A DNA stretch of 64,000 nucleotides, from positions 84,051-148,050 of the forward strand of contig NZ_LQPM01000005.1 in assembly GCF_002101815.1 (NCBI RefSeq), in the 5' to 3' direction. The notes under the pieces were generated by a model, which was not told the origin of the DNA, did no database searches, and saw only the letters and a program-made list of their open reading frames with translations. Positions 1-9,925 of the stretch are shown here, piece by piece. Made by a program: the position numbers and the translations under genes. This stretch comes from Mycobacterium paraense (GTDB taxonomy: Bacteria > Actinomycetota > Actinomycetes > Mycobacteriales > Mycobacteriaceae). Each line of letters opens with the position of its first letter. The stretch's first letter is position 1.

Positions 1-540
1 GCCGCCGTCGATCTCCACCAGGATCGTCAGCTCGCCCGCGTCGATCATCTTGCGCGCGGTGCGGACCTTGCCGAGCACGTCCGGGATGAAGCTCTGGCCG
101 CCGAAGCCGGGCTCGACCGACATGATGAGCAGGGTGTCGAAGTGCGGGAGGATTTCCAGGTAGGGCTCCAGCGGGGTGCCCGGTTTCACGCTGATCCCGG
201 CCTTGGCGCCGGCGGCGCGGATGTCGCGGGCCACGCCGACCGGATTGCCGGTGGCCTCGGCGTGGAAGGTGACGTTGTAGGCGCCCGCCTCCGCGTACGG
301 GGGCGCCCAGCGATCCGGGTCCTCGATCATCAGGTGGCAATCCATCGGGATGGTGGTGGTGGCCAGCAGCGCCTCCACCACCGGCAGGCCGATCGTCAGG
401 TTCGGCACGAAGTGGTTGTCCATCACGTCGACGTGCAACCAGTCGGCGCCCGGCACGGCGGCCGCCTCGTCGGCGAGGCGCGCGAAATCCGCGGCGAGGA
501 TCGACGGCGCGATCAGCGGTCTACCGGTATTGCCAGGCAT
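1..540 (-). CDS. rpe: Ribulose-phosphate 3-epimerase (3' end outside window)
   Basis: Interconverts D-ribulose 5-phosphate and D-xylulose 5-phosphate in the pentose phosphate pathway, in the cytosol. The visible 180 residues start at ATG 540 with [20 protein letters not shown], the family's conserved first beta strand (SILAADF). The metal-binding strands follow: [12 protein letters not shown], then DCHLMIEDP near residue 75, then [12 protein letters not shown] near residue 145. The C-terminal quarter, with the last catalytic Asp region, lies beyond base 1. It is downstream of rsmB with a 37-base gap and the same direction, matching the Mtb fmt-rsmB-rpe order (Rv1406-Rv1408). Identity is secure; only the end is missing. 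Confidence 0.95.
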   Translation of the reverse strand, partial: MPGNTGRPLIAPSILAADFARLADEAAAVPGADWLHVDVMDNHFVPNLTIGLPVVEALLATTTIPMDCHLMIEDPDRWAPPYAEAGAYNVTFHAEATGNPVGVARDIRAAGAKAGISVKPGTPLEPYLEILPHFDTLLIMSVEPGFGGQSFIPDVLGKVRTARKMIDAGELTILVEIDGG

Positions 541-577
541 GTGCGCCACACTACTGAGCGCGGCGGCCAACCTCACT

Positions 578-1945
578 TCAGACGCGGCGCAGCGCGGCGG
601 CGAACATCGCGTCGGTGCCGTGCCGGTGCGGCCACAGCTGCGAGTAGGGGCCCTCCCCCAAGCCCTCGCCGACGGGCTCGAACAGCGGCCGGGTGTCCAG
701 CGCCTGCACCGGCTGACGGCGCAGCGCGTCGCCAACCACCCCAACGGTTTCCGCGAGATGCGGCGAACAGGTCGCATACAGCACCACGCCGCCGGGCCGG
801 GTCAGCGCGATCGCGGCGGCCAGCAGCTCCCGCTGCAGCTTGGCCAGCGGCGGCACGTCGGCCGGCTGCCGACGCCACCGCGCCTCCGGCCGGCGCCGCA
901 GCGCCCCCAGCCCGGTGCACGGCGCGTCGACGAGCACCCGGTCGAAACCGGGCTCGAGGCCGCTCTCCCGCCCGTCCACCCGCACCACGTCGACCGGCAA
1001 CCCGCGGGTGTTCTCCACCACCAGGTCGGCGCGCCGCGGCGCGGGCTCGATCGCGGTGACGCGGGCCCCCGCGTCCGCGCCCAGCGCCGCCAGCAGCGCG
1101 GTCTTGCCGCCGGGGCCGGCGCACAGGTCCAGCCAGCGGCCGGTGTCGCCGTCGACCGGCGCCAGCGTCAGCGCGCGGGCCACCAGCTGGCTGCCCTCGT
1201 CCTGGACCAGCGCGGAGCCGTCGCGCACGGGCGCCAGCCGCCCGGGGTCGCCGCCGGGCAGATACACCGCGTAGGGCGAATAACGGCCGACGGTGCCACC
1301 CACGGCATCGGCGAGCCCGGCGGCGGTCAGCGCTCCGGGGCGGGCGGCCAGGTGCACCTGGGGCCGCTCGTCGTCGCTGGCCAGGACGGCGTCGAGTTCG
1401 GCCGCGGCGGCGCCGAGCGCGTCGGCGAAGGCCTGGGCGATCCAGCGCGGGTGCGCGTGCACGAACGCGGCGTGCCCGACCGGATCCTTCGCCGGGTCGG
1501 GGGCCAGCTGCTCGACCCAGGACTTCTCGTCGCGGCGGGCGATGGCGCGCAGCACACCGTTGACGAAACCCGCCCGGGCCGAGTCGAATTCGATCCCGGC
1601 CTGATCGACCGTCGTGGACAGCGCGGCGTGGGCGTCGACGCGGGTGCGCAGCAACTGATAGGCGCCGAGGCGGAGCAGGTCGAGCAGCACCGGGTCGATG
1701 GCCTCCGGCGAACGACCGGCGGCCGCGCCGATCACCGCGTCGAGCAACCCGCGGGTGCGGCAGGTGCCATAGGTCAGTTCGGTGGCGAAAGCGGCGTCGC
1801 GGCCGGTGATTTCGCGCTGGCGCAGCAGCGCGGGCAGGGCCAGGTTGGCGTACGCGTCGCGCTCGCTGACGGCGCGCAGCACCTCGAACGCGGCCGCCCG
1901 CGCCGGGTCCAGCGGCCGGCGCGGCTTGCCTGGCCGGGGGCTCAT
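578..1945 (-). CDS. rsmB: 16S rRNA cytosine(967)-C5 methyltransferase RsmB (Fmu/Sun)
   Basis: SAM-dependent enzyme that makes m5C in 16S rRNA. The 455-residue protein has the family's two parts: an N-terminal NusB-like RNA-binding domain (about 15-150, AAFEVLRAV through [11 protein letters not shown]) and a C-terminal Rossmann methyltransferase. SAM motif I is [14 protein letters not shown]. The conserved [19 protein letters not shown] holds one catalytic Cys and [11 protein letters not shown] holds the other. ATG 1945 overlaps the fmt stop by four bases (ATGA), so the two genes should be co-translated. Length and position match Mtb Rv1407. Confidence 0.96.
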   Translation of the reverse strand: MSPRPGKPRRPLDPARAAAFEVLRAVSERDAYANLALPALLRQREITGRDAAFATELTYGTCRTRGLLDAVIGAAAGRSPEAIDPVLLDLLRLGAYQLLRTRVDAHAALSTTVDQAGIEFDSARAGFVNGVLRAIARRDEKSWVEQLAPDPAKDPVGHAAFVHAHPRWIAQAFADALGAAAAELDAVLASDDERPQVHLAARPGALTAAGLADAVGGTVGRYSPYAVYLPGGDPGRLAPVRDGSALVQDEGSQLVARALTLAPVDGDTGRWLDLCAGPGGKTALLAALGADAGARVTAIEPAPRRADLVVENTRGLPVDVVRVDGRESGLEPGFDRVLVDAPCTGLGALRRRPEARWRRQPADVPPLAKLQRELLAAAIALTRPGGVVLYATCSPHLAETVGVVGDALRRQPVQALDTRPLFEPVGEGLGEGPYSQLWPHRHGTDAMFAAALRRV

Positions 1946-2874
1946 GACGCCCGCGCCGAGGCGTCGAGCCGGGCGCCGCGCGCCCAGTCGACGGCGTTCA
2001 TGAATTTCTTGCCGGGCGGCTGGATCTGGCCCAGCCGCACCGGCTGTGAGCCGGTGCCGATCCAGACGTTCTTGCGGTCGGCGTGAATAACGCCGGGCGG
2101 CAAGGACATTGGAGCCTCCGAGTCGACCCGCACCGGTCCGAGCTTGATCCGCAGGTCACCGACGAGCGTCCACGCGCCCGGGTTGGGTGTGACGGCGCGG
2201 ATCCGGCGTTCCACCACGGGCGCCGGCAGGTCCCAGCGCACCCGGGCCTGTTCGACGCTGACCTTCGGCGCCACGCTGACCCCCTCGGCCGGTTGCGGCC
2301 GCGGCGTCAGGGTCCCGTCGGCGATGCCGTCCAGCGTTGCCGACAGCAGCTCCGCGCCCGAAAGGGCAAGCCGCTCAAGCAGATCGCCCGCGGTGTCGGT
2401 CGGCCGAATCGCCTCGGTGACCACCCCGTACACCGGTCCGGAGTCCAGGCTCGGCTCGATCCGGAAGGTGGTCGCCCCGGTGATCGGGTCGCCGGCGGCG
2501 ATCGCGGCCTGCACCGGCGCCGCGCCGCGCCAGGCGGGCAGCAGCGAGAAGTGCAGGTTGATCCAGCCGAGCGGGGGCACCGCGAGCAGGTCCTCGCGCA
2601 GCAGCGCGCCATAGGCCACCACCGGGCAGCAGTCGGGTGCCAACTCCGACAGCTCGGCGACGAACTCCGGGGAGTTGGGCCGCGCCGGCCGCAGCACCGG
2701 GATGCCGCGGTCGAGCGCCTCGCGGGCCACCGGGGACGGCTCCGGCCTGCCCCGCCGGCCCGAGGCGGCATCGGGCCGGGTCAGCACCGCGAGCACGTCG
2801 TGCCGGGGCGATTCGATGAGGCGACGCAGCGCGGGCAGCGCGGGCTCGGGGGTTCCGGCGAAGACGAGGCGCAC
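1942..2874 (-). CDS. fmt: Methionyl-tRNA formyltransferase
   Basis: Formylates initiator Met-tRNA using 10-formyl-THF. The start [18 protein letters not shown] carries the fold's first beta strand, and [18 protein letters not shown] holds the catalytic His and the SLLP loop. The C-terminal anticodon-like domain runs from about residue 205. The frame stays open to ATG 2913, but I chose GTG 2874 (310 residues). It gives the expected family N-terminus, and a TACACT box lies seven bases upstream, as for a leaderless mRNA. It is first in a run with rsmB and rpe and matches Rv1406. Confidence 0.95.
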   Translation of the reverse strand: MRLVFAGTPEPALPALRRLIESPRHDVLAVLTRPDAASGRRGRPEPSPVAREALDRGIPVLRPARPNSPEFVAELSELAPDCCPVVAYGALLREDLLAVPPLGWINLHFSLLPAWRGAAPVQAAIAAGDPITGATTFRIEPSLDSGPVYGVVTEAIRPTDTAGDLLERLALSGAELLSATLDGIADGTLTPRPQPAEGVSVAPKVSVEQARVRWDLPAPVVERRIRAVTPNPGAWTLVGDLRIKLGPVRVDSEAPMSLPPGVIHADRKNVWIGTGSQPVRLGQIQPPGKKFMNAVDWARGARLDASARAS

Positions 2875-2881
2875 GGGCACA

Positions 2882-2887
2882 AGTGTA
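2882..2887 (-). promoter_or_regulatory. Probable -10 box for leaderless fmt transcript
   Basis: TACACT on the minus strand ends seven bases before GTG 2874. A TANNNT hexamer at this distance puts the transcription start on the first base of the start codon, a common mycobacterial arrangement. No Shine-Dalgarno precedes this GTG. Confidence 0.55.
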
Positions 2888-2942
2888 GGAAGCACCGGAT
2901 CTCCGCAGGACACGCCCAGGATTCATACAGTTGCGTCCGTAT

Positions 2943-2967
2943 ATTATTTCTATTGGCAATTATTTCT
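2943..2967. promoter_or_regulatory. Direct repeat ATTATTTCT x2, candidate MarR operator
   Basis: ATTATTTCT occurs at 2943-2951 and 2959-2967, sixteen bases apart, around the near-palindrome ATTGGCAAT. The AT-rich block stands out from its GC-rich surroundings and lies upstream of the methyltransferase. ATTATTTC recurs at 4433-4440, upstream of the marR gene on the other side. In Mtb the MarR protein Rv1404 represses the adjacent methyltransferase. That this repeat is the binding site is inference. Confidence 0.45.
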
Positions 2968-3022
2968 TGCGGTAATGGTCACGACGACGAGGTCGGGCAG
3001 CCGCCCATTCCAAGGAGGTCCG

Positions 3023-3850
3023 ATGACCCTCGACGCTGTGGACACCACCATTCCCGACGACGTCGCGGCCACGCATCGCGCGATGTGGGCGCTGGGCGAC
3101 TACGCCCTGATGGCCGAGGAGGTGATGGCCCCGCTCGGTCCGGTCCTAGTGGCCGCGGCGGGCATCGGGCCGGGCGTCCGGGTGCTCGACGTCGCGGCGG
3201 GATCCGGCAACATTTCGCTGCCCGCCGCCCAGACCGGTGCCGACGTCGTCTCCACCGACCTGACCCCCGAGCTGCTGCGGCGCTCCCAGGCGCGGGCCGC
3301 CGCGCGGGGGCTGCTGCTCGATTACCGGGAGGCCAACGCGCACGCCCTGCCGTTCGGTGACGGCGAATTCGACGCGGTGATCTCGGCGATCGGCGTGCAG
3401 TTCGCGCCGGACCACCGGCGCGCCGCCGCCGAACTGGTCCGGGTTTGCCGCCCGGGCGGGACGATCGGCGTGATCAGCTGGACCCCCGAGGGGTTCTTCG
3501 GCCGGATGCTGGCCACCCTTCGCCCCTACCGCCCGAGCCTGTCACCGGCGGTGGCGCCGGCGGCGCTGTGGGGACGCGAGGGATACGTCGCCGGGCTGCT
3601 CGGCGACCGGGTCGCGCGCGTCACGACGCTGCGGGGCAAATTGCGGGTGAACCGGTTCGACAGCGCCGAGGCGGTGCACGGCTACTTCAAGGAGCACTAC
3701 GGCCCGACGATCGAGGCGTACGCGAACATCGGGCACAACCGGGTCCTGGCCGCCGAGCTGGACGCCCAGCTCGTCGAGCTGGCCCGCGAATACCTGGTCG
3801 ACGGCGCCATGCAATGGGAGTACCTGCTCGTCACCGCCGAGAAGAGCTGA
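3023..3850 (+). CDS. Class I SAM-dependent methyltransferase (Rv1405c-like)
   Basis: A 275-residue small-molecule-type methyltransferase with motif I VLDVAAGSGNISLPAA (about residue 54), an acidic end to strand 2 (VVSTDLTPELL) and motif IV FDAVISAIGVQF. The substrate cannot be read from sequence. ATG 3023 follows a strong AAGGAGG (3012-3018) at good spacing; longer versions of the frame run back into fmt and are rejected. Its neighbour is a MarR regulator transcribed towards it, the arrangement of Rv1405c/Rv1404 in Mtb, where the methyltransferase is acid-induced and repressed by Rv1404. AT-rich repeats just upstream are the likely control site. Confidence 0.9.
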   Translation: MTLDAVDTTIPDDVAATHRAMWALGDYALMAEEVMAPLGPVLVAAAGIGPGVRVLDVAAGSGNISLPAAQTGADVVSTDLTPELLRRSQARAAARGLLLDYREANAHALPFGDGEFDAVISAIGVQFAPDHRRAAAELVRVCRPGGTIGVISWTPEGFFGRMLATLRPYRPSLSPAVAPAALWGREGYVAGLLGDRVARVTTLRGKLRVNRFDSAEAVHGYFKEHYGPTIEAYANIGHNRVLAAELDAQLVELAREYLVDGAMQWEYLLVTAEKS

Positions 3851-3859
3851 GCCGCTGGT

Positions 3860-4348
3860 TTACAGGTCGAGGTCGGCGTCCAGGTGGACGTCGGGCTCGC
3901 CGCCGGCGGCGGTGAACGCGGTCAGCGCCCGCACCAGCCCGTGCCGCTCCGGCGGCGGCATCTTCGCCACGATGGCGGCGATCTCGGCGCGGCGGTACGC
4001 GGTGACCCGCCGGACAACCTCGCGCCCGCGCTTGGTCAGCGCGGCGAGCAGTTCGCGCCGCGAGGTCGGGTGCGGGAGGCGGTCGATCAGCCCGGCGGCG
4101 ACGAGCCGGTCGACCATCCGGCCGGTGGCCGACGGCTGCACACCCAGCAAACCGGCCAGCGTGGCCAGGTTGACCGGGCCGCGGTTGGACAGGATGACCA
4201 GGGTCCGGAACTGAGGAATGGTGATGCTCTCGTCAACCTGCCCGATCGAGCGAGCCGAGATCGCCACCAACAGACGGGATGCCGTCAGCAACGCGTCGGT
4301 GATCACGTCCAAGGACTCGTCAGCGGCCGTCGGGTTTTCCGTTGGCAT
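3860..4348 (-). CDS. MarR family transcriptional regulator (Rv1404-like)
   Basis: A 162-residue winged-helix repressor. The body has SITIPQFRTLVILSNRG, then the helix-turn-helix LATLAGLLGVQPSATGRMVDRLVAAGLI and the wing RELLAALTKRG, all typical of MarR. ATG 4348 follows a GGGGG ribosome site. The frame extends to 4522 but that stretch lacks a family N-terminus. It converges on the methyltransferase with a 9-base gap. The pairing and size match Mtb Rv1404 (acid-stress regulator), so it probably represses itself and its neighbour. No effector is predictable. Confidence 0.9.
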   Translation of the reverse strand: MPTENPTAADESLDVITDALLTASRLLVAISARSIGQVDESITIPQFRTLVILSNRGPVNLATLAGLLGVQPSATGRMVDRLVAAGLIDRLPHPTSRRELLAALTKRGREVVRRVTAYRRAEIAAIVAKMPPPERHGLVRALTAFTAAGGEPDVHLDADLDL

Positions 4349-4588
4349 CGTGCCCCCTGTTCCAGGAGTTCTCCAGGCCTGCGCCGCGCAAAGAAGAGGA
4401 AGTGTAGCAGCGTTGCAATGTCGAAATCCGAGATTATTTCCCACGAATACTATCGCCCTCAAGCACGATCCGACACGCTTCGGCGAGCCCGTTCCGAAAC
4501 CCCTGGCAACCGCCGTTGTCACGTTACGATCCGTGTGCCTTGCCCGGTCTGTGAGCGCTCGGCGCTCGTGGCGTAAAGGGGATTACGG

Positions 4589-6166
4589 ATGTCGTTTGTG
4601 ATCGCAGCTCCCGAATTCGTCTCGGCGGCCGCCACGGATCTGGCCAATGTCGGTTCGGCGGTCAGCCAGGCCAACGCGGCGGCGGCGGCGCCGACGTCGA
4701 GCGTGCTGGCCGCAGGCGCCGACGAGGTGTCGGCCGCCGTCGCGTCGCTCTTCGGCGCGCACGCGCAGGCATACCAGGCGCTGAGCGCCCAAGCGGCGAC
4801 GTTCCACCAGCAGTTCGTCCAGCTGCTCAACGGCGGCGTAACGCAATACGTCGCCGCCGAGGCCGCCAACTCGTCACCGCTGCAATCGGCCGAGCAGCAG
4901 GCGCTCAATGCGATCAACGGGCCGAGCCTGGCGCTGAGCGGCCGTCCACTGATCGGCAACGGCGCCGACGGCACGGCCGCCAGCCCGAACGGCGGTGCGG
5001 GCGGATGGATTTACGGCAACGGTGGTGCCGGCTACTCCCCCACTACGGCCGGGGCAAACGCCGGAAACGGCGGGGCCGCGGGGCTGGTCGGCAACGGCGG
5101 CGCCGGCGGCTCGGCGGCGGCCGTCCCGTCGACCGGAACCCTGTCCGCCGGCAGCGGCGGCGCGGGCGGGCACGGGGGTTGGCTGTACGGCGCGGGCGGC
5201 ACTGGCGGGGCGGGCGGGAGTGACGCCGCCGCCGGCTTCAACGGCGGCAACGGCGGCGCGGGCGGCAACGCCGGGCTGTTCGGTCCCGCGGGCGCCGGCG
5301 GCGTCGGCGGGGCCGCCACCGGCGGCAACATCCCGTCCGTGACGGTCCACGCCGGTAACGGCGGAGCCGGCGGCAATGCCGGGCTGATCGGCGCCGGCGG
5401 GGCCGGCGGGGCCGGCGGCGCCAGCCAGACCGGAGCCCACAGCGGCGGTGACGGCGGCACCGGCGGCGCGGGCGGTAATGCCGGCTGGCTGGCCGGCAAT
5501 GGCGGGGTCGGCGGGGTCGGGGGCAACGCCGACACCACGGCCGGCGGGGGCGGCAACGGCGGCAACGCCGGGCTGCTCTACGGCGGCGCCGCCAACGGCG
5601 GCAACACCGGCTCGGGGAACGCCGGCGCAACCGGCGGCACCGGCGGCCACGCCGGACTGATCGGAGCCGGCGGCGCCGGCGGCGACGCCGTTTCCATCAA
5701 TTCCGCCGGCCGTGGCGGGGCCGGCGGCGGTGGCGGCTACCTGTGGGGCGTCGGCGGGACCGGTGGCCAGGGCGTCGGCAGCCAGGCGGCCGGCGGCGCC
5801 GGCGGGAACGCCGGGCTGTTCGGCACCGGCGGGGCGGGCGGCAGCGCCAGCGGGACCCAGGGCACCGGCGGCAACGGCGGCAACGGCGGCTTCCTGGACG
5901 GCGACGGCGGCGCAGGCGGCTCCCAGATCAACTTCGGCGGCGGGGGCGACCACGGCGGCAACGGCGGCAACGGCGGGTTCATCGGTAATGGGGGGGCTGG
6001 CGGGTCAGCCGTTGGCTCGGGGCCCACGAGTTCTGGCGGCAACGGTGGCAACGCCCAGTACGTCGGCAACGGCGGCAACGGCGGCAACGTCGGGGCCGGG
6101 GGCACCCCGGGCAAAGGCGGCACCGGCGGCACGCTGTCCGGCCAGCCGGGCCAGAACGGCACCTAG
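4589..6166 (+). CDS. PE_PGRS family protein
   Basis: A 525-residue mycobacterial surface or secreted protein. Residues 1-95 form the PE domain ([20 protein letters not shown], with the ESX-5 secretion motif YxxxD/E as YVAAE near residue 90). A linker with [18 protein letters not shown] follows, then about 390 residues of GGA/GGN repeats, the PGRS domain, with spaced blocks such as [15 protein letters not shown] 4589 follows AAAGGGGATTACGG. PE domains usually pair with PPE partners, but no PPE gene is adjacent. It lies between marR and priA, where Mtb has the methyltransferase Rv1403c. Repeat content makes the exact length strain-variable. Confidence 0.93.
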   Translation: MSFVIAAPEFVSAAATDLANVGSAVSQANAAAAAPTSSVLAAGADEVSAAVASLFGAHAQAYQALSAQAATFHQQFVQLLNGGVTQYVAAEAANSSPLQSAEQQALNAINGPSLALSGRPLIGNGADGTAASPNGGAGGWIYGNGGAGYSPTTAGANAGNGGAAGLVGNGGAGGSAAAVPSTGTLSAGSGGAGGHGGWLYGAGGTGGAGGSDAAAGFNGGNGGAGGNAGLFGPAGAGGVGGAATGGNIPSVTVHAGNGGAGGNAGLIGAGGAGGAGGASQTGAHSGGDGGTGGAGGNAGWLAGNGGVGGVGGNADTTAGGGGNGGNAGLLYGGAANGGNTGSGNAGATGGTGGHAGLIGAGGAGGDAVSINSAGRGGAGGGGGYLWGVGGTGGQGVGSQAAGGAGGNAGLFGTGGAGGSASGTQGTGGNGGNGGFLDGDGGAGGSQINFGGGGDHGGNGGNGGFIGNGGAGGSAVGSGPTSSGGNGGNAQYVGNGGNGGNVGAGGTPGKGGTGGTLSGQPGQNGT

Positions 6167-6170
6167 CCCG

Positions 6171-8177
6171 TCACCCGATGTGCAGCGGGTCGATCTGCAC
6201 CCGGGCCGGCTCGTGGTTCTGCCGCGCGCTGAGCACCCCGACGCCGCGCCGCAGCGCGGCCGCCAGCGCCAGGCCCTGCTCACGCGGAACCCGCGCCAGC
6301 ATCCTGGTCACCGGCACGCCGGCGGGGGTGCCGGCCGGGCGGCGCACGCCCGGCGGCAGGTCGACCGGGCCGAGCAGGTCGGTCCCGTCGGGCAGCCGCA
6401 CCTCCGCCAGCAGCGCGGCCACCGCGTCGGCGGCCCCATCCACGGCCGCGATGTGCACGCTGGGCGGCAGGCCGACCTCGGCCCGCGCCGTCAGTTCGGC
6501 CTCCGCATGGCCCACCGGGTCCCAACGGATCAGCGATTGCACTGTGGGAATGGATGATTCGGCGACGACCAGCACCACGCCGCCGTCGCCGCGGGGGCGC
6601 ACCAGCGCGGCGGCGCTCATCCAGCGCCACAGGGCGTCCTCGGCGGCGCGCAGGTCCTGCCGGCCCAGCAGCGCCCAGGTGTCCAGCAGCAGCGCCGCCC
6701 CGTACCCGCCGTCGGCGCGGGGTTCGGCGCCGGGGGTCGCGACCACCAGCGCCGCGCGGGCGGCCACCTCGCCCACGACGGCGTCGCCCGACGAGGTGAT
6801 CACCGGGGTGCCGGCGAACGCGCGGCCGAGCTCCTCGGCGGTGCGCCGGGCCCCCACCACCACCGCGCGCACCGCGTCGGATCCGCAACGCGCGCAGCGC
6901 AGCTGCGGTTCGGGGCGGCCACACCACCGGCACACCGCCCCAGGACCGCGTTCCTGCAGCGCCAGCGGCCCCGTGCAATGCCGGCACCGGGCGATGGTGC
7001 GGCAGCGCCCGCACGCCAGCGACGGGACATACCCGCGCCGCGGCACCTGCACCAGCACCGGCGCCCCGGCCTGCAGCGACGAACGCGCGGCGCGCAGCGC
7101 GATCGACGGAATCCGCGCGGTGCGGGCCGCCGGGTCGCGCTCCTCGGCGTAACCGCTGTCGTCGAGGGCGACCACCCTCGGGGTGCGGGCACGCACCACC
7201 GGCCGCACCGCAACGATGTCGTGCGCCCATCCGCTGCGCACCAGCGCCTGGGCCTCGGCGGTGCGCGCGAAGCCGCCGATCAGCGCCGCGCACCGCGCCT
7301 GGTGCGCGCGCAGCATCGCCACCTCCCGGGCGTGCGGGTACGGCGCCCGCGGCTCGGCCAGGCTGTCGTCGGCGTCGGCCCACACCATGACGAGGCCCAG
7401 GTCGGACAGCGGCGCGAAAACCGCGCTGCGGGTGCCGATCACCAGCCGCGCGGTGCCGCGCAGCGCCGCCAGCCAGCGCCGGTAGCGCGCGGCCGGACCC
7501 AGACCCGCCGACAGCGCCACGACGCAGTCCTCGTCGAGCCGGGCCGTTGCCGCGCGCCACAGCTCGTCCAGGTCGCGCTGGTCCGGCACGATCGCCAGCG
7601 CCGCCCGACCGGCCCGGACGGTTTGCGCGGCGGCCTCGGCGAAGCGGTGCGCCCACGGCTCACCCGGCAGCGCCTGCCAGACCGCCCGGGCGGCGCGCGA
7701 CTCGCCCAGGGCGGCCAGAAACTGGCCACCACGGCCGTAGGCCTCCCAGCCCGACGGGTCGACGGGCGAGACCACCGGCAGCGCGAGGGCGCGCGCCGGT
7801 TCCCGCTCCACCCGCGCGTGCCGGGGCGGCACCGCCAGGCGCAACACGTCGGGCCGGGTCCCGGCGTAGCGCGCCGCCACCGCGTCGACCAGCCGGCGGA
7901 TCTCCGGCGTGAGCACCGGTTCGGCCGACACGACGCGGTCCAGCCAGCCGAGCTTGCCGGTGTGGTCGGTGTCGTTGCGACGCTCCAGCACGAACGCGTC
8001 GACCAGCCGGCCGTGGAACCGCACCCGCACCCGCACCCCGGGCTGGGCGTCGTCGGACTGCTCGGCCGGCACCAGGTAGTCGAACTCGCGGTCCAGGTGC
8101 GGCACCGAGAGCATGGGCAGCACCCGGGCGATCGGTTCGACCTCGGGAGTTACCTTGCTGGCCAAGGGAACCGACAA
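6171..8177 (-). CDS. priA: PriA-like primosomal protein N', helicase motifs degenerate
   Basis: Homologue of the replication-restart protein PriA (668 residues; Mtb Rv1402 is similar). It keeps the N-terminal 3'BD-like domain (VLPMLSVPHLDREFDYLVP), the zinc-binding cysteines CGRCRTIARCRHC, CRWCG and CARCG, and a PriA-type C-terminus. The Walker A loop GxTGSGKT is absent (AQTVRAGRAALAIVPDQ in its place) and the DEEH box reads WADADD, so it should not hydrolyse ATP. The start is uncertain: TTG 8177 follows the TAG of the upstream gene in the same frame, and no ATG precedes the conserved N-terminus. It may act as a DNA- or primosome-binding scaffold. Confidence 0.9.
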   Translation of the reverse strand: MSVPLASKVTPEVEPIARVLPMLSVPHLDREFDYLVPAEQSDDAQPGVRVRVRFHGRLVDAFVLERRNDTDHTGKLGWLDRVVSAEPVLTPEIRRLVDAVAARYAGTRPDVLRLAVPPRHARVEREPARALALPVVSPVDPSGWEAYGRGGQFLAALGESRAARAVWQALPGEPWAHRFAEAAAQTVRAGRAALAIVPDQRDLDELWRAATARLDEDCVVALSAGLGPAARYRRWLAALRGTARLVIGTRSAVFAPLSDLGLVMVWADADDSLAEPRAPYPHAREVAMLRAHQARCAALIGGFARTAEAQALVRSGWAHDIVAVRPVVRARTPRVVALDDSGYAEERDPAARTARIPSIALRAARSSLQAGAPVLVQVPRRGYVPSLACGRCRTIARCRHCTGPLALQERGPGAVCRWCGRPEPQLRCARCGSDAVRAVVVGARRTAEELGRAFAGTPVITSSGDAVVGEVAARAALVVATPGAEPRADGGYGAALLLDTWALLGRQDLRAAEDALWRWMSAAALVRPRGDGGVVLVVAESSIPTVQSLIRWDPVGHAEAELTARAEVGLPPSVHIAAVDGAADAVAALLAEVRLPDGTDLLGPVDLPPGVRRPAGTPAGVPVTRMLARVPREQGLALAAALRRGVGVLSARQNHEPARVQIDPLHIG

Positions 8178-8954
8178 CTAGCCTTCGTCGGCCTCGGGCC
8201 CGTAATCGCCCTCGTACTCGCCCTCGTAGTCGTATTCGTAATCCGCCTCGTAATCGGGTTCCTCCCGGCCGAAGAAGAATCCCGCCGTGATCAGGACCTG
8301 CGCCGCGGCGTACAACCACCAGATCGGCACCGCCAACGCGTCGTTGTACAGGATGAACCGGCCGATGGCGATCATGGCGTCCGACGCCGCGAAACACACC
8401 GCCCCCACCGCGGTCCAGATCGTCGGCAGGTCCGCGAGCAGCGCCGCGCAGACCATCGCGGTCAGCACCAGCATGTAGAGCGTCACCGGGACCGTCAGCT
8501 TGTCACGGCCCAGGTGCGGCCAAAACCACAGCAATAACGACATGGTGATGAGGCAGATCAGCACGACCGCGGCCAGGCGCGGCCGCGTCGCCCGGGCCAG
8601 GGGAACCAGCGCGCCCAGGAAACACAAGTGCGCCAACAGGAATGCGGCCAGTCCCAATCCGAACGACATCGTCCACCACGGGATGGCCAGCAGCCAGTCG
8701 CCGACGGCGGACAACAGCAGTGCGGGCATCAGCCAGCGCCGCTCGCGGACGACGGGGTGCGCCACCGCGGCCACCGTCAGCAGCAACGCCATCGACGCCT
8801 TGAACGGCGGCTGCAGAACCCAGTGCCCCGTCAAACTCGTTCCGGGCGGCGAGCGCAACGCGAGCACGGTCAGGTACACGCCGTAGCCGAGCCCCGCCCA
8901 CCCGGCCACCACCCACCCACCGGACACCAGCCGAGGTGCGTACGGTACTTCCAT
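8178..8954 (-). CDS. YhhN/TMEM86-family multi-pass membrane protein (Rv1401-like)
   Basis: A 258-residue membrane protein with about seven to eight hydrophobic segments and the YhhN signature region [13 protein letters not shown], followed by [12 protein letters not shown]. Eukaryotic TMEM86B is a lysoplasmalogenase; the bacterial role is mostly unproven. It precedes priA directly, in the same frame, as Rv1401 precedes Rv1402. The last 28 residues form an acidic, tyrosine-rich tail with repeated DYE units ([19 protein letters not shown]). ATG 8954 overlaps the divergent lipI ATG in the shared tetramer CATG. GTG starts a little downstream ([10 protein letters not shown]) are possible alternatives. 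Confidence 0.82.
   Translation of the reverse strand: MEVPYAPRLVSGGWVVAGWAGLGYGVYLTVLALRSPPGTSLTGHWVLQPPFKASMALLLTVAAVAHPVVRERRWLMPALLLSAVGDWLLAIPWWTMSFGLGLAAFLLAHLCFLGALVPLARATRPRLAAVVLICLITMSLLLWFWPHLGRDKLTVPVTLYMLVLTAMVCAALLADLPTIWTAVGAVCFAASDAMIAIGRFILYNDALAVPIWWLYAAAQVLITAGFFFGREEPDYEADYEYDYEGEYEGDYGPEADEG
8941..8946 (+). promoter_or_regulatory. Probable -10 box for leaderless lipI transcript
   Basis: TACGGT, then six bases, then ATG 8953. The same hexamer at the same spacing precedes lipH, which supports both assignments. The box lies within the opposing membrane-protein gene region. Confidence 0.6.
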
Positions 8955-9912
8955 GCCCAGCTTGGAGACCGCGGAGGAAAACCCTGGTATCGACCCCATC
9001 TTGCAGAAGGTACTGGATGCGGTTCCGTTCCGGTTAACAACTGACGATGGTGTCGAGGCGGCGCGTCAAAGGTTCCGCGACCTGCCGCGTCGTCCGCTGC
9101 ACCCGGAACTGAGGGTCGAAGACCGGGCGATCGCCGGTCCGGGCGGCCCCATCGGCATCCGGATCTATTGGCCCTCCGCCGATCCCGGACCGAATACGCC
9201 CGTGGTGCTGTTCTTCCACGGCGGCGGCTTCGTCGTGGGCGACCTCGACACCCACGACGGCACCGCCAGGGAGCACGCGGTCGGCGCCGACGCGATCGTG
9301 GTGTCCGTCGACTACCGGTTGGCTCCGGAGCACCCCTACCCCGCCGCCGTCGAAGACGCTTGGGCCGCAACGCTGTGGGTCGCCGAGCACGGCCCCGAAC
9401 TCGGCGCGGATACCGCCCGGATGGCGGTGGCCGGCGATTCGGCCGGCGGGACGATCGCCGCCGTGACGGCGCAGCGCGCCCGCGCCGCCGATCGAGGCGG
9501 CCCGGCGATCGCTTTCCAGCTGCTGTGGTATCCCTCCACCCTGTGGGACCCGTCGCTGCCGTCGTTCACCGAAAACGCCACCGCGCCGATCCTCGACGCC
9601 AGGGCCGTCGCCGCGTTCTCGCGTTGGTACGCAGGTGAAGTCGACCCGTCGGACCCGCCGCCGGGCATGGCCCCCGGGCGTGCCGAAAACCTGGACGGCC
9701 TGCCGCCGGCCTACATCGGTGTCGCCGGCCACGATCCGCTGCGCGACGACGGCATCCGGTACGGCGAGCTGCTGGCCGCCGCGGGCGTGGCGGTCGAGGT
9801 GCACAACGCCGAGACGCTGGTGCACGGCTACCTCGGCTACGCCGGGGTGGTGCCGGCCGCCACCGCCGCGCAGGAACGGGGGCTGGCCGCGCTGCGCAAT
9901 GCCCTGCATTAA
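8953..9912 (+). CDS. lipI: HSL-family carboxylesterase LipI-like
   Basis: Alpha/beta hydrolase of the hormone-sensitive-lipase family, expected to cleave short-chain esters. The oxyanion motif HGGG is at 89-92, the nucleophile Ser163 lies in GDSAGG, and the acid Asp261 (GHDPLRDDG) and His291 (LVHGY) complete the triad. At 319 residues it matches Mtb LipI (Rv1400c). No signal peptide is visible, so it is probably cytosolic. It is followed 25 bases later by its paralogue lipH; the pair looks like a tandem duplication with separate leaderless promoters. Natural substrates are unknown. Confidence 0.93.
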   Translation: MPSLETAEENPGIDPILQKVLDAVPFRLTTDDGVEAARQRFRDLPRRPLHPELRVEDRAIAGPGGPIGIRIYWPSADPGPNTPVVLFFHGGGFVVGDLDTHDGTAREHAVGADAIVVSVDYRLAPEHPYPAAVEDAWAATLWVAEHGPELGADTARMAVAGDSAGGTIAAVTAQRARAADRGGPAIAFQLLWYPSTLWDPSLPSFTENATAPILDARAVAAFSRWYAGEVDPSDPPPGMAPGRAENLDGLPPAYIGVAGHDPLRDDGIRYGELLAAAGVAVEVHNAETLVHGYLGYAGVVPAATAAQERGLAALRNALH

Positions 9913-9925
9913 CTGCCCGGAAGCG

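Noticed and set aside
350..2086. Long plus-strand frames opposite rsmB and fmt, and similar long frames throughout
   Set aside because: High GC keeps antisense frames open. Their proteins are Arg/Pro/Ala-rich, have no family motifs, and lie over secure genes.
4995..6162. CRISPR-like or tandem repeat array appearance in the PE_PGRS DNA
   Set aside because: The period is short and in-frame (GGxGGx codons), with no fixed repeats and unique spacers; it is protein-coding repeat.
6171..8177. PriA as a frameshifted or broken gene
   Set aside because: The frame is intact over full length, zinc cysteines are kept, and the same motif loss is known in mycobacterial PriA.
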